A stretch of DNA of 64,000 nt from DASXVU01 sp963732855 (GTDB lineage Archaea; Thermoplasmatota; Thermoplasmata; Methanomassiliicoccales; UBA472). The notes beneath the pieces are model-generated. The model was not told the DNA's origin, did not search any database, and saw only the letters and a program-made list of their open reading frames with translations. The stretch covers positions 192,336 through 256,335 of the forward strand of contig CAVTBB010000001.1 of assembly GCA_963732855.1 (NCBI GenBank). The letters are read 5' to 3'. Below are positions 36,501 through 45,340 of this stretch, piece after piece (positions within the stretch are counted from its first letter, which is position 1; each line of letters opens with the position of its first letter). The translations under genes and the position numbers were made by a program.

Positions 36501-39397
36501 ACCACGTAGTAATACTGAGTGCCGAGGATCACCGTGGCATCATCGTAATAAGTTGAACCGGTGGTCCCGAGCGGGGTCGCGCTCTCCGCACCCGGGGATG
36601 TACCGCGATAAATGTTATATTGGGTGATGAAGGAGCCGCCGTTATCGGCCGGAGCCGTCCAGCTCAGGTGGATGTATGCGCCAGGGACGACGGCGGTCAA
36701 TGAGGTGGGCGCGCTGGGGACTGTTGGCACCCGAGCGGATGCCTCGTTCCCGGCCTCCGAATCGCCGATAGCGTTGTAGGCTCTGACCATGTAGTAGTAC
36801 CTGGTGCCAGCCGTCGCGGTCAGATCATCGTACACTGCCGTTCCGATCGTCTCAATGAGAGAGGGGGATTCCCCATCGGCGATGGTGTCGCGGTAGACCT
36901 TGAAGCCCAGGATGGAAGAGCCGCCGTTATCGGCCGGAGCCGTCCAGGCAAGATGAACGCCGGACCCGGAGACGGTGGCCACCAACGAGGTCGGTGCGTT
37001 CGGGATGATAGGTATGCGGGCGGACGCCTGATCACTGAGAGAGGAAGATACGAGATCGTTGAAGGCTTCAACCCGATAGTAGTACGTATTGCCAGCAATG
37101 ACCGCGGTGTCACGATAGGAGCGGGCCGATGAGGAGAGGGTCTGGTACAGGGACCCGTCATTCGCGGAGTTGCCGCGATAGAGGTGGAAACCGGTCAGGC
37201 TGGTACCGTTTGATGACCAGGAAAGGTCAATGTAAGATGAGCCCGCGGAAGCGGTCAATGAGGTAGGTGCGGCAGGCGTTGAGACCGAAATTCTTCCGAT
37301 GGCCTGGTTGGACTGGGAAGATTCGCCGATCGTGTTCAAAGCGGTCACCTTGTAGTAGTAGGTGAGGTTCGCCACGGCGCTGGTGTCGACATAGACCAGG
37401 GACGAGGACGGGACGCTTGCCAGGGACGACTCCGCTCCGACCGAGGTACCCCGGTAGATCTGATAGGAGGTCAAGGCCGACCCACCGTTGGAGGAAGGGG
37501 TCGTCCAATTCAGCTCTATGTTGGAACTGATGCTGGTCATGAGCCCGGTCGGTGCAGAAGGGGGAGAGCTTCCAGGGGCAGCCTCAACCGCATCGAGCAG
37601 GACCAAGTCCTGGTTGCCGGAAATTGACGCGTCCTTGCTGTACTCCCATTTGAGATCGTGCGCGCCGGGGGTGATGGCCGCGCTCACCTGTTTCCATGCG
37701 GTTACCCCGCTGGCGCTGGCGGTTGCCACATCATCGATGTAGAACCGCACCGTATCGGTCGATTGCGTCGATGTCTTCCACCAGAAGGAAACGGTCGATG
37801 GACCCTGGACGGTTGTCTGGATAGCGCTTTTCCCCCCGTTGCCCACATTGCCGCTCTGCATGGCGCTGCCGCCGGAATATGAATCCCTTGTCTCCGGGGA
37901 CCATTGCGCATTGCCCGAACCGGTCAGCATCAGCCCGGGGTTGTCCAGTGCCGTCGCCGGTGATACCGTCGGATACGGTGCCATGGTGACGGTCGCCGAG
38001 CCCGGGTTGACCTTCGGCACATCAGATGACTGACCGGAGACCTGGGTGGCGGCGTTGGAGTAACCGTTCAGGTACTGTTCGATGCGGAACGAGGACACGT
38101 TGCCGGCGGTCTTGGTGGTCCCCAGGGTCAGGTAGAACGTGGTCTTGCCGGACTGGTACTTGGCCAGGAGGTCGGTCATGTCTATCGCCATGAATGAGGG
38201 GAAGGTGGCGGCCACGGAAGCGTCGTTCTTCATGAAATAGGGCAGGAAGGTGTCCGTACCGCCGACGGCCCCTACCCCCAGTGTGATCGTGGATTCTCTG
38301 GTGGGAAGGTTGTTGAACTCAATGATAGAGAGCAGGCTGGGCTGGTACGAGGGCCTGTCGGTGATGTACGTCAGCCACAGGTTGTTCCCGATCTTCCTCA
38401 TGGCGTCGTACGATATCCAGTAATATCCACCGTTGGTGCCCCAGTTCTTGCCCCAGGAGTTGACCACCTTGAACGCACCCACGTCCGAGTGTATCCCGTC
38501 GGTCTTGGCGTCGTCATATCCGACGATGGTCTGGGCATGGTTGATACTGGTTGAGGAGTACTCATTGGCGACGATGATGTTGTCGTTGGTCAGCCCGGCA
38601 GAGTACTTGCCCGCGTCGATCGCGAAGGTGACCGGTGTATTCGCGGATATCAGGTTCTTGACGTTCGTGAACGCGGCGTTCGGATTGGAAGAACTGTAAC
38701 TGATGAAACTCACCGAAGCGGCACGGTGCAGCACCGCCTCACGGAACGCGTCCTCGCTGCCCCAGCTGGTGAGGTCGGAGGTGACATAGGGCATCGTCTT
38801 GAGACTGGCCGCGCCCCAGTCCTTGATGACCTCGGCGATGTTGTCCATAAATGTGCCGCGGTCCACGCCGTAGTTGACCTTGTTGTATGTCCATGCCGGG
38901 CTCAGAAGATGGGCGGTGTTGCCAGTGGAGGCATCGGTCCAGCCGTTGTCCCGAGCTTCGATGTAGCCATAATCGTAGTAGGTCATGGCCCACGCGGCGC
39001 ATGATCCCTGGCTGCCCTGGTTGCCGACCACTGGGAAATAGGGTTGGGAAGAAAGGTCGTAGGAGGCGGGGGCCATGAGCCCGGTCCCCACTACGTCGGT
39101 AACCTGGACGCTCCCGACCATTTCCGCATATTGGGATGCTGTCGGGGGAGCCAGTCCAGTTCCGTGCCCGTCGACGATCACATTATAGTTTGTCCCTTCA
39201 ACGTACACGCCCGAGGTGAGCCGCAACTGGGCCATTTCATCGGACGTGAGCGCATGGGCCTGCACCGAGATGGTTTGGGTCCGTATGACCGTTGATGCCG
39301 AGGTTCCGGGGAGGAAGGCTACTGGCATTAGTACGCCGGACAGTAGGAGTGCAAATGCGACGAGGAGGGGCATTGCACTAAAGGGTTTCCGGTGCAT
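33521..39397 (-). CDS. papain-family (C1) cysteine protease with 12 FN3 domains and membrane anchor
   Basis: A signal sequence opens this 1958-residue protein. The C1 protease domain (about residues 110-330) has the full triad and oxyanion residue: Gln127 and Cys133 in NQGSQGSCAAWA, His287 in INHAQTIVGYDD, Asn313 in VVNSWGKNWG. A lectin-like segment (about 350-450) and a jelly-roll-like domain ending at about 610 follow. Twelve fibronectin type III domains follow, each with a P-x-x-P/SAPTSL start and a YYYxVxAxNxxG strand. Then comes a carboxypeptidase-regulatory-like beta domain, and a final helix before VSRK anchors the protein. It is likely an outward-facing surface protease, with FN3 domains as a stalk. 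A TTATAAA box about 30 bases upstream suggests a very short or absent leader. Confidence 0.9.
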   Translation of the reverse strand: MHRKPFSAMPLLVAFALLLSGVLMPVAFLPGTSASTVIRTQTISVQAHALTSDEMAQLRLTSGVYVEGTNYNVIVDGHGTGLAPPTASQYAEMVGSVQVTDVVGTGLMAPASYDLSSQPYFPVVGNQGSQGSCAAWAMTYYDYGYIEARDNGWTDASTGNTAHLLSPAWTYNKVNYGVDRGTFMDNIAEVIKDWGAASLKTMPYVTSDLTSWGSEDAFREAVLHRAASVSFISYSSSNPNAAFTNVKNLISANTPVTFAIDAGKYSAGLTNDNIIVANEYSSTSINHAQTIVGYDDAKTDGIHSDVGAFKVVNSWGKNWGTNGGYYWISYDAMRKIGNNLWLTYITDRPSYQPSLLSIIEFNNLPTRESTITLGVGAVGGTDTFLPYFMKNDASVAATFPSFMAIDMTDLLAKYQSGKTTFYLTLGTTKTAGNVSSFRIEQYLNGYSNAATQVSGQSSDVPKVNPGSATVTMAPYPTVSPATALDNPGLMLTGSGNAQWSPETRDSYSGGSAMQSGNVGNGGKSAIQTTVQGPSTVSFWWKTSTQSTDTVRFYIDDVATASASGVTAWKQVSAAITPGAHDLKWEYSKDASISGNQDLVLLDAVEAAPGSSPPSAPTGLMTSISSNIELNWTTPSSNGGSALTSYQIYRGTSVGAESSLASVPSSSLVYVDTSAVANLTYYYKVTALNTIGESSQSNQAIGRISVSTPAAPTSLTASAGSSYIDLSWSSNGTSLTGFHLYRGNSANDGSLYQTLSSSARSYRDTAVIAGNTYYYRVEAFNDLVSSSLSDQASARIPIIPNAPTSLVATVSGSGVHLAWTAPADNGGSSILGFKVYRDTIADGESPSLIETIGTAVYDDLTATAGTRYYYMVRAYNAIGDSEAGNEASARVPTVPSAPTSLTAVVPGAYIHLSWTAPADNGGSFITQYNIYRGTSPGAESATPLGTTGSTYYDDATVILGTQYYYVVKASNSAGKSVSSNEASSQIVHVPDAPPTPTVVTTLGHVILTWTTPASNGGSPIISYKVHRGTVSDASTHVQIATVTPASYDDTLITVGKTYYYSIKAVNIVGDSVTSGAASALIKGLPGTPSSLTSQFSDRSVVLTWSDPTSNGYSPITAYKIYRSGTSGGETYAATVTGTTYTDAGLVNGNPYYYRVSAMNAMGEGPQCAEVHDSPAKVPSAPVIISVSFSSGSADLAWSSPDNGGRPVTGYAVYRGDSTNFASATLLVQSMIGNVYHDATVVVGSTYHYFVTANSSIGTSSPALSGPVFISGLPSAPRLITPTIVSDHIRLSWSAPASSGSSAISGYCVYRSLVPGPGPIIAHLGNVLAFNDSLVTQGQTYYYTVSAENNEGVGDPSFELQVGYALIPGAPVDLVVVASMGAAALSWSSPVQNGAAITGYTIRSWISGSVPSILVEIGPSATNTILSGLTNGVRYWFSVSASNAEGEGPVSMSAACLIGSIPSPPVALRTSVGNGYISISWEPPASNGGLSDLTYQVWRSTTGSSILLANLSSTNRSYSDRSAVPGTLYHYTLTVINAIGVSPDAAPSHAVAAVLPDAPSAVTVSSNTSSILISWTMSSSSGGIGLTGQKVYRSAGVEWTLLGTLTGDSAVSYRDLSALDGVSYRYSVSAINALGEGPMSAPSASIVAFSAPSAFSLTATTGNTNVSLSWTIPASHGTPLLRFTIVRTESESGELISFTFDPTIIRYIDTSLIPGRNYTYKVTADNAVGSTSTDPVTVHSWRTVGLKLQIVPFSQNIAISGSVTDMSGHGVGDQKVTIYKSTGLAGTWTKVVQLTTPGSGKYSALVSSCSGIIKLRAVLADDGTHVPITIDRTVGSLLLKSGNMASITTNSTMIESSLTSTDNTITFTLEQTGTANISLPKDSIGDPNLIGFSIDGQMGHYILTETEDQYVYSLIDVRAGQIVAMSIGQPTLQENIPILIWISLFMGACLGVVAFLVSRK

Positions 39398-39421
39398 TAT
39401 AATCTCAAGTGACTTTTTCCC

Positions 39422-39431
39422 CTTATAAACG
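39422..39431 (-). promoter_or_regulatory. TATA box of the surface protease gene
   Basis: On the coding strand this reads CGTTTATAAG, about 30 bases before the ATG at 39397. The same TTTATAA core precedes the neighbouring FN3 gene, so the two may be under common control. Confidence 0.5.
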
Positions 39432-39590
39432 ACCTCATCTGAGAATCATAATTGATTCCACTATCTGTTCATTCTGATCGATCTACCAGTCGAATGGGAT
39501 TATGCGCCCCGTTGCCGGGATGTGAATTCCATTGACCGATATTATTCGCCCTCCGAGGAGAGGGGCGGACCGGCGGATCATGGTCCCCGA

Positions 39591-42500
39591 TCACTTGTCC
39601 CTCTTAACCTGGACCGCGCCCTTCCTGACGAAGAACACGAAGGCGAAGAAACCAACCACCAGTATGGCCATGATTATTATGATGCGGAACCACATCTGGT
39701 CGAACAGGCCGCCTGTCTGGACCGGCTGGTCCTGGGCGGCGAACGGCGTGGCCGTCGCCTCTTCGGAGAGCTGGCTCTCGCCCTGTAGGGTCATGGCCGA
39801 GACCTTGTAGTAATAGGTCTGACCGACGGTGACGTTGTTGTCCACCCAGCCGGTCGCGGGGAAGTTGACCAGGAACTCTTCCTCTCCGGAGGAATTGCCC
39901 CGGAAGATGCTGTACGTGAACACGCTCACCCCGATCGGCTGGTTCCACATAAGGGTGATCTTGCCCTCCCCGGCAGTCGCGGTGAGCCCGATGGGCGAAT
40001 CAACCTTAGCCGGGGTTGAGACAGCCACTTCGGCAGTGGCATTTCCGCTGCCGGCGGCGTTGTAAGCGGAGACCCGGTAATAGTATGTGGTCCCGGATGC
40101 CAGACCCGTGTCATGGTAGCCCAGGCCGGAAACGGTGGCCACTCGGCTCAGGTTGCCGCTCTCGAGGCCGCGGAACACGTGATAACCAAGAACGGGGGAG
40201 TACCCGTCAGATATTGGAGCGGTCCAGTTCATGGTCGCGGAAGCATCACCGCTAGAGGCCTCGAACGAAGCGGGAACTCCCGGATATGTGAAAGGGGTCG
40301 CGTTCGCCTCATTGGATGCCGGGCCTTCCGCTGTCATGGTGATGCCGGTGACCAGATAGTAGTAGCATTTTCCCACGGTAACGCCGGTGTCGGCCATCTC
40401 TGTGACATTGACATCGATCAGGAACGACTCGCCGGAGCTTGCGGTGCCCCGGTAGACCCGATATCCGGTTAGAGGGTTACCATTCGCCTCCGATGGCGCG
40501 GTCCACCGGAGGTCGACCTTGTTCAAGCCCGGCATGGCGATCAAATGGGGCGCGGTGAAGGTATTGCTGAACAATACGTTGGCCTCGTTCGATGCCGGAC
40601 CGGTCCCGGCGGAATTGATGGCCCTCACCTGGTAATAGTAACGGATGCCGCTCTCGACCAAGGTGTCGTTGTAGACGGTCGAGTCGGACGTGCCGATCAA
40701 CACTTCCGCTCCTGGCGTCAGGCCGCGCAGCACCTGATAGATCTGGACCGGGGCACCTCCGTCGTTCAATGGGGCTTGCCAGTTCAGGACCGTCTTGGCG
40801 CCTGCCGATGCGGCAGAAAGGCCGGTCGGGGCCGATGGCGCGGTCACGATGGTGGCGCTGACCTCATTGGACGGTAGGCTCTCCCCGGTGGCGTCGACCG
40901 CCGTTACCTTGTAATATACAGTTCGACCGGATGCGAACGGGCCGTCCACGAACGAGTTGGCGATGACCGATCGGAGGTATGTTTCCTGCCCGGAGGCATC
41001 GCCGCGGTAGATCCGGAACGTCGCAGCGCCCGGGGACTCCGTCCATGTGAGATGCACGTCAAGCCCGCTCCCTTCCGCCTGGAGGGCGGGAGACTCTGGA
41101 AGGGGGAGGGTCGTGGAGTTGGTCTCGGCGTACGGGCCTTCACCGGCCGGGTTGATCGCGGTGACGCGGTAGAAGTACTTGGCGCTGTTGTCCAGATTGG
41201 TGTCGGTGTATGAAGTGGAACCTATGGATACGATCAGCTCGTATGATCCGTTCGACGCACTGGAACGATACAATCTGTAAGAGGATATGCTGGCACCACC
41301 AAGGTCCAACGGCGGTGACCAGTTTAGCCCCACCTGCCGGATCCCGCCTTCTGAGGACAACTGCATCGGTGCGGACGGCGTTCTGGATGGAATGGCCGAC
41401 ATCGGGGCGGTCGATTGCCCTTCGCCCACTGCGTTGGTGGCAGACACCGCATAGTAGTAGGTCTGTCCGTTCGTCAGCCCAGTGTCATCGAAGGAAAGGG
41501 AGGATATCGAAGTGAGCATGGACATCGATTCCGGGGAGTTTCCTCTATACACCGTGTAATATTGGATAGAGGTCCCTCCGTTGGTGACCGGTTCGGACCA
41601 GCGAAGAGAGATCGCCCGGTCGGAGCTGGTCGCCTGCAGGAACGCCGGCCTGCTCGGCAGGGAGAATGTAGTGGCCGATGCCTCGTTGGAGGCCGGCCCT
41701 TCGCTCAGCGCGTTATAGGCGGCCACTTTGTAGTAGTGGGTCTCGCCGTCGTCAAGAGATGAATCGGTGAAAGATCCGGTACCGACGTCGGTGTAATGGG
41801 TCTCGCTGCCCGGGGCATTCCCGCGCAGGATGTGGTAGCCGAGGATCAGCGAACCTCCGTCCGAGGACGGGGTGGTCCATGAGAGCGCTACTTTCTTCAC
41901 GCCTGGAACGGCGACCAGCTGGGTCGGTTCCGATGGTGAGGTAGCCGGCACTACGGGGATCTGGGTGGTGCGGGTCCCTTCTCCCACGGCGTTGACCGCC
42001 GCCACTGAATAATAGTAACGTTGACCGTTCGACAGCCCCGGGTCCGAATAGCTCAGTGATGCGGTATTTCCTAGGAGCGCATAGCTACCCAAGGTGATCG
42101 ACCGGTACACGTTATAAGAGGTAACGGAGGACCCGCCATTGTCAGTCGGGGGAGACCAGGCCAGCGAGGCCTGGGAATCGGCCGGGGCCACCGAGAGGCC
42201 GAAGGGCACGGAGGGCACCGCATTGGTCCTCGCCGATGCATCCAGGCTATGCAGGCTCTCGCCTCGGGAGTTTATGGCGGTGACTGAATAGTGATAGGTA
42301 GTGCCGTTGGAAAGTCCAGTATCGGTGAACTCGAGCGCCGGTCCCAGAGTGGCTATCAGTGATTGGCCAGTGGCCGACGGTCCCCGGTATAGCTTGTAGC
42401 CGGTGATGTTCGAGCCTCCGTCGATCAAAGGAGGCATCCAGGAAAGCGAGACCTGCCTGACGCCACCTATGGCCAACAACGACTGGGGGGCCGATGGGTT

Positions 42501-44567
42501 GGTCATCGGTACGGCTGAATATTCTGAAGAGAGAGGCCCTTCGCCGACGGAGTTGATCGCAGAAACGGCATAGTAGTACCGGACCCCGTTCGTCAACGAT
42601 AGCTGTAGGAACGTGCTGGAAGAGACCGTCTGGTTCCCGCTGTAGTTGCCGGATCCGGTCCCATAGAACATCCGGTATGCGACAAGGGCGGAACCGCCGT
42701 CCGAGCTGGGGGCGCCCCATTGAAGCGAGATCTGTTGATCTCCCGCGGTTCCTGTCAACGAGGTAGGCGCAGTAGGCAGTCCGAAGGTGGTGGCGCTGGC
42801 CTCGTTCGATCTGAGGCTCTCCCCCTGGGAATTCCAGGCGGTGACGTGATAGAAATAGGTCATGCCGGCGAGGACCGAGCTGTCGACCATCGTGGTTGTC
42901 GGACCGGCATCTCGCAGGAACGTCTCCGAACCGCTGGAGGTTCCCCGGTAAACAGAATATTTGGTCAAGGCGGACCCACCATCGGCCAATGGGGCGGCCC
43001 ATGCTAAGGTTACGCTTCCAACCCCTCCGGTCGCAGAATCGAAGACTGGAGCCGATGGCACGGTGCGCGGTGTGGCTGATGCGGTCAATGTCCTCGGCCC
43101 TTCCCCGGCAGCGTTGACCGCCGCCGCCTGGTAGTAGTAGGTGTGGCCGTTGGTCAGGCCGGTATGGGCATAGACAAGTCCGGCGCTGAGCGTGTCGATC
43201 TTGGTCCATGGGCCAGTGGCCGACTCGGACCAGTAGATATGATAGCGCAATATCGATGAGCCACCGTTGCTGAACGGAGCAGCCCATCCCAGAGAAACCC
43301 CGCCGTTGCCACCGATCGCGTTCAAGGAGAGCGGGACGGACGGTATGGAGAACGGTGTGGCGCTCGCCGCTCCGGATTTCAGTCCCTCGCCGACCGAGTT
43401 GACTGAACTGATCTTGTAAAAGTAGGCCTGACCGTTCGTCAGGCCGGTATCCTGATAGCTGGTCTGGGTGACGGATACCAAGAACAGCAGGGTGGTGACG
43501 GTCGTACCGCGGTAGACCTTGTAAGAAGAAACGGATGACCCACCGGTGTTCGCCGGAGCAGTCCAGCTCAAAGAGATTGAGGAATCGGAAGGTGTCGCGG
43601 TGATCGAGGTCGGCGGAGCCAGGACGGCGGATGGTGTAGATGTCACTTCATCGGACATCTGGCCTTCGCCGACGGCATTGACGGCCGAGACACGGTAATA
43701 GTATGTGACGCCGTTGACCAGGTTGAGGTCCTGGTATGTGGTGCCAGTGACAGGGCTCAGGACGGTCTCATGGCCAGATACGACGGAACGGTGAACGGTG
43801 TACCCGGTAATCGGCGAACCGCCGTTGTCTGAAGGGGCGGTCCAGGTCAGCGTGACCTTGGAGTCCGAGGAGACCGCCTGTAGGTCCAGTAATGGTCCTG
43901 GCGGGGATGCGAGGGTCCCGGAGAACACTGCGCATTTCACTCCCTCGCCGACCGCGTTGACGGCCGTTATTTGGTAATAATAGGTCTGTCCGTTGCTGAG
44001 GCCAGTGTCCATCATGGATGTCTGGGCCGAGTCCTTGAGGAACAGTAGTAGGGAGGCCGTCGTTCCGCGGTAGATGCGGTAGTTGGTGACCGGCGAACCG
44101 CCCTCGTTGTACGGCGGGTTCCAGCTCAGGGACATCTGTCCGATTGCCGGAGTGGCCGTGGTCGCCGTCGGCGCACTCGGGACATTGAGCGGCATGGCGG
44201 AAACGGTAGATGAGTAGGTGCTCTGTCCAAGCTCGTTGTGTGCTACGATGTTGTAGTAATATGTCAGACCATTAACGACCGTCGTGTCCACGAAGGTCAG
44301 CGGCGGGGTTGGCAAAACGTTCCGGTAGAAGCTCATGGTCAGGGGAGTGCTGCCCTTGTACACCAGGTATCCGTCGATGACCGCTCCGCCGTCATTGACC
44401 GGGGCGGTCCAGTTGAGGGTGATCTTGGCGTTGCCCCCGTCAGCGGTGAGGTTCGTGGGTGGATCGGGCACCGATGCGGCGGCGACGTTTACCGAGAACA
44501 ATGGCACTAGGAGAATCAGCGCCATTAGTATGCATGCGGAATCATATCGCGACCGGGTCTTAAGCAT
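39591..44567 (-). CDS. giant surface protein with 17 FN3 domains and C-terminal membrane anchor
   Basis: I place the start at the ATG of 44567; the upstream in-frame codon at 44606 lies at or before the predicted transcription start. After a signal sequence (CILMALILLVPLFSVNVAAA) the protein is a chain of 17 FN3 domains of about 92 residues, each with a P-x-x-P start, a xLxW strand followed by PxxxGGS, and a TYYYxVxAVNxxGEG strand. The end is an anchor helix (FRIIIIMAILVVGFFAFVFF) and a basic cytoplasmic tail. No enzymatic domain is present. It may act as an adhesin, cell-surface stalk or binding partner of the neighbouring FN3 protease. Confidence 0.88.
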   Translation of the reverse strand: MLKTRSRYDSACILMALILLVPLFSVNVAAASVPDPPTNLTADGGNAKITLNWTAPVNDGGAVIDGYLVYKGSTPLTMSFYRNVLPTPPLTFVDTTVVNGLTYYYNIVAHNELGQSTYSSTVSAMPLNVPSAPTATTATPAIGQMSLSWNPPYNEGGSPVTNYRIYRGTTASLLLFLKDSAQTSMMDTGLSNGQTYYYQITAVNAVGEGVKCAVFSGTLASPPGPLLDLQAVSSDSKVTLTWTAPSDNGGSPITGYTVHRSVVSGHETVLSPVTGTTYQDLNLVNGVTYYYRVSAVNAVGEGQMSDEVTSTPSAVLAPPTSITATPSDSSISLSWTAPANTGGSSVSSYKVYRGTTVTTLLFLVSVTQTSYQDTGLTNGQAYFYKISSVNSVGEGLKSGAASATPFSIPSVPLSLNAIGGNGGVSLGWAAPFSNGGSSILRYHIYWSESATGPWTKIDTLSAGLVYAHTGLTNGHTYYYQAAAVNAAGEGPRTLTASATPRTVPSAPVFDSATGGVGSVTLAWAAPLADGGSALTKYSVYRGTSSGSETFLRDAGPTTTMVDSSVLAGMTYFYHVTAWNSQGESLRSNEASATTFGLPTAPTSLTGTAGDQQISLQWGAPSSDGGSALVAYRMFYGTGSGNYSGNQTVSSSTFLQLSLTNGVRYYYAVSAINSVGEGPLSSEYSAVPMTNPSAPQSLLAIGGVRQVSLSWMPPLIDGGSNITGYKLYRGPSATGQSLIATLGPALEFTDTGLSNGTTYHYSVTAINSRGESLHSLDASARTNAVPSVPFGLSVAPADSQASLAWSPPTDNGGSSVTSYNVYRSITLGSYALLGNTASLSYSDPGLSNGQRYYYSVAAVNAVGEGTRTTQIPVVPATSPSEPTQLVAVPGVKKVALSWTTPSSDGGSLILGYHILRGNAPGSETHYTDVGTGSFTDSSLDDGETHYYKVAAYNALSEGPASNEASATTFSLPSRPAFLQATSSDRAISLRWSEPVTNGGTSIQYYTVYRGNSPESMSMLTSISSLSFDDTGLTNGQTYYYAVSATNAVGEGQSTAPMSAIPSRTPSAPMQLSSEGGIRQVGLNWSPPLDLGGASISSYRLYRSSASNGSYELIVSIGSTSYTDTNLDNSAKYFYRVTAINPAGEGPYAETNSTTLPLPESPALQAEGSGLDVHLTWTESPGAATFRIYRGDASGQETYLRSVIANSFVDGPFASGRTVYYKVTAVDATGESLPSNEVSATIVTAPSAPTGLSAASAGAKTVLNWQAPLNDGGAPVQIYQVLRGLTPGAEVLIGTSDSTVYNDTLVESGIRYYYQVRAINSAGTGPASNEANVLFSNTFTAPHLIAMPGLNKVDLRWTAPSEANGNPLTGYRVYRGTASSGESFLIDVNVTEMADTGVTVGKCYYYLVTGITMTAEGPASNEANATPFTYPGVPASFEASSGDASATMNWTAPISDGYSPVLGYHVFRGLESGNLSRVATVSGLGYHDTGLASGTTYYYRVSAYNAAGSGNATAEVAVSTPAKVDSPIGLTATAGEGKITLMWNQPIGVSVFTYSIFRGNSSGEEEFLVNFPATGWVDNNVTVGQTYYYKVSAMTLQGESQLSEEATATPFAAQDQPVQTGGLFDQMWFRIIIIMAILVVGFFAFVFFVRKGAVQVKRDK

Positions 44568-44609
44568 CGTTCTCAGCCTCAAGAATGAATAGCTTTCGAG
44601 CGGCACCTG

Positions 44610-44618
44610 TTTATAAAG
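44610..44618 (-). promoter_or_regulatory. TATA box of the 17-FN3 gene
   Basis: CTTTATAAA on the coding strand lies about 45 bases before the chosen ATG at 44567. It argues against the longer reading frame from 44606, and shows the gene is transcribed apart from the ArlH-like gene. Confidence 0.5.
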
Positions 44619-44655
44619 ACGTTATCAGGCAGTTATCAAAATATGGAATATCGAA

Positions 44656-45312
44656 TTATAACTCCTGGACGACCATTCCCAGCCCCGGTTCTATCTTGAA
44701 ACGGATCTCCTGTTTCGCCTCCGGGATCTCGTCCGGATACTTGAGCAATTGAACCGAGTGCACCGCCCCGTTCTCGGTCAATGCCATGCTCAACCTGGCC
44801 TGGGCCTCTTCTCTGATGGTATCGATCCCGTTCTGCTTCTCGTCGGTGACCAGGATGATCGTGCGGTCCTTGGTGACCGCGCTTTTAAGGTAGGAGAGTA
44901 GCTTAAGGTGGCCGTTCTCGTCCAGATCGTTCTCCGTCATCGTAGATAGGCGGTCGATTATCATCACCTCGTTGAGCAGCTGGGGCGAGCGAATCAACCG
45001 GTCAATGTATCCGGCCATGGCCCGGTCCTTGCGGATCAGCGAATCGATAGGGATATAGAGTATCTTCTTGCCCAGAAGGTGGTTCGCCATCAAAAACCCG
45101 GAACCGTACATCTGCCTGATGAAATCACTGGTGGCGTTCTCGGTGGAGATGTAGGTGACCTTGACCTCGTTCTGCAGGAAGCCATATGTCAAGCGTTGCA
45201 CGAATTGCTCCACCCCCGAACCCTTCTTTCCCTCGATCAGGACGATCGAGCCGCGGGGCAGTCCCCCGCCTAGCATCTGGTCCAGATCGTCCCGGTCCAT
45301 CGAGACGGGCAC
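44656..45312 (-). CDS. ArlH/FlaH-like (KaiC family) protein with degenerate Walker A
   Basis: The 218 codons match the archaellum regulator ArlH: LDQMLGGGLPRGSIVLIEG, YISTENATSDFIRQM, ILYIPI, a Walker B-like EVMIIDRLS, and SYLKSAVTKDRTIILVTDE. The P-loop reads GKKGSGVEQF: the Lys and Ser/Thr that bind ATP phosphates are Val and Glu, so nucleotide binding is doubtful. The first start in this frame is GTG at 45312, but coding sense continues upstream (AEEPIPEDHLIIPEQPEKIG) until it meets the frame of the next ORF, so the two were probably one gene. No other archaellum genes are nearby. Confidence 0.75.
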   Translation of the reverse strand: MPVSMDRDDLDQMLGGGLPRGSIVLIEGKKGSGVEQFVQRLTYGFLQNEVKVTYISTENATSDFIRQMYGSGFLMANHLLGKKILYIPIDSLIRKDRAMAGYIDRLIRSPQLLNEVMIIDRLSTMTENDLDENGHLKLLSYLKSAVTKDRTIILVTDEKQNGIDTIREEAQARLSMALTENGAVHSVQLLKYPDEIPEAKQEIRFKIEPGLGMVVQEL

Positions 45313-45340
45313 GACGACGGTGCGGTCCGGTCCGATCTTT

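Noticed and set aside
42247..43287. 346-codon minus-strand ORF within the 17-FN3 gene
   Set aside because: Alternative frame of a repetitive gene; the FN3 frame has clear domain periodicity, this one has none.
33521..44567. Possible CRISPR or satellite repeats
   Set aside because: The periodicity (about 275-280 bases) is that of diverged FN3 domains in protein-coding sequence, without spacer-repeat structure.
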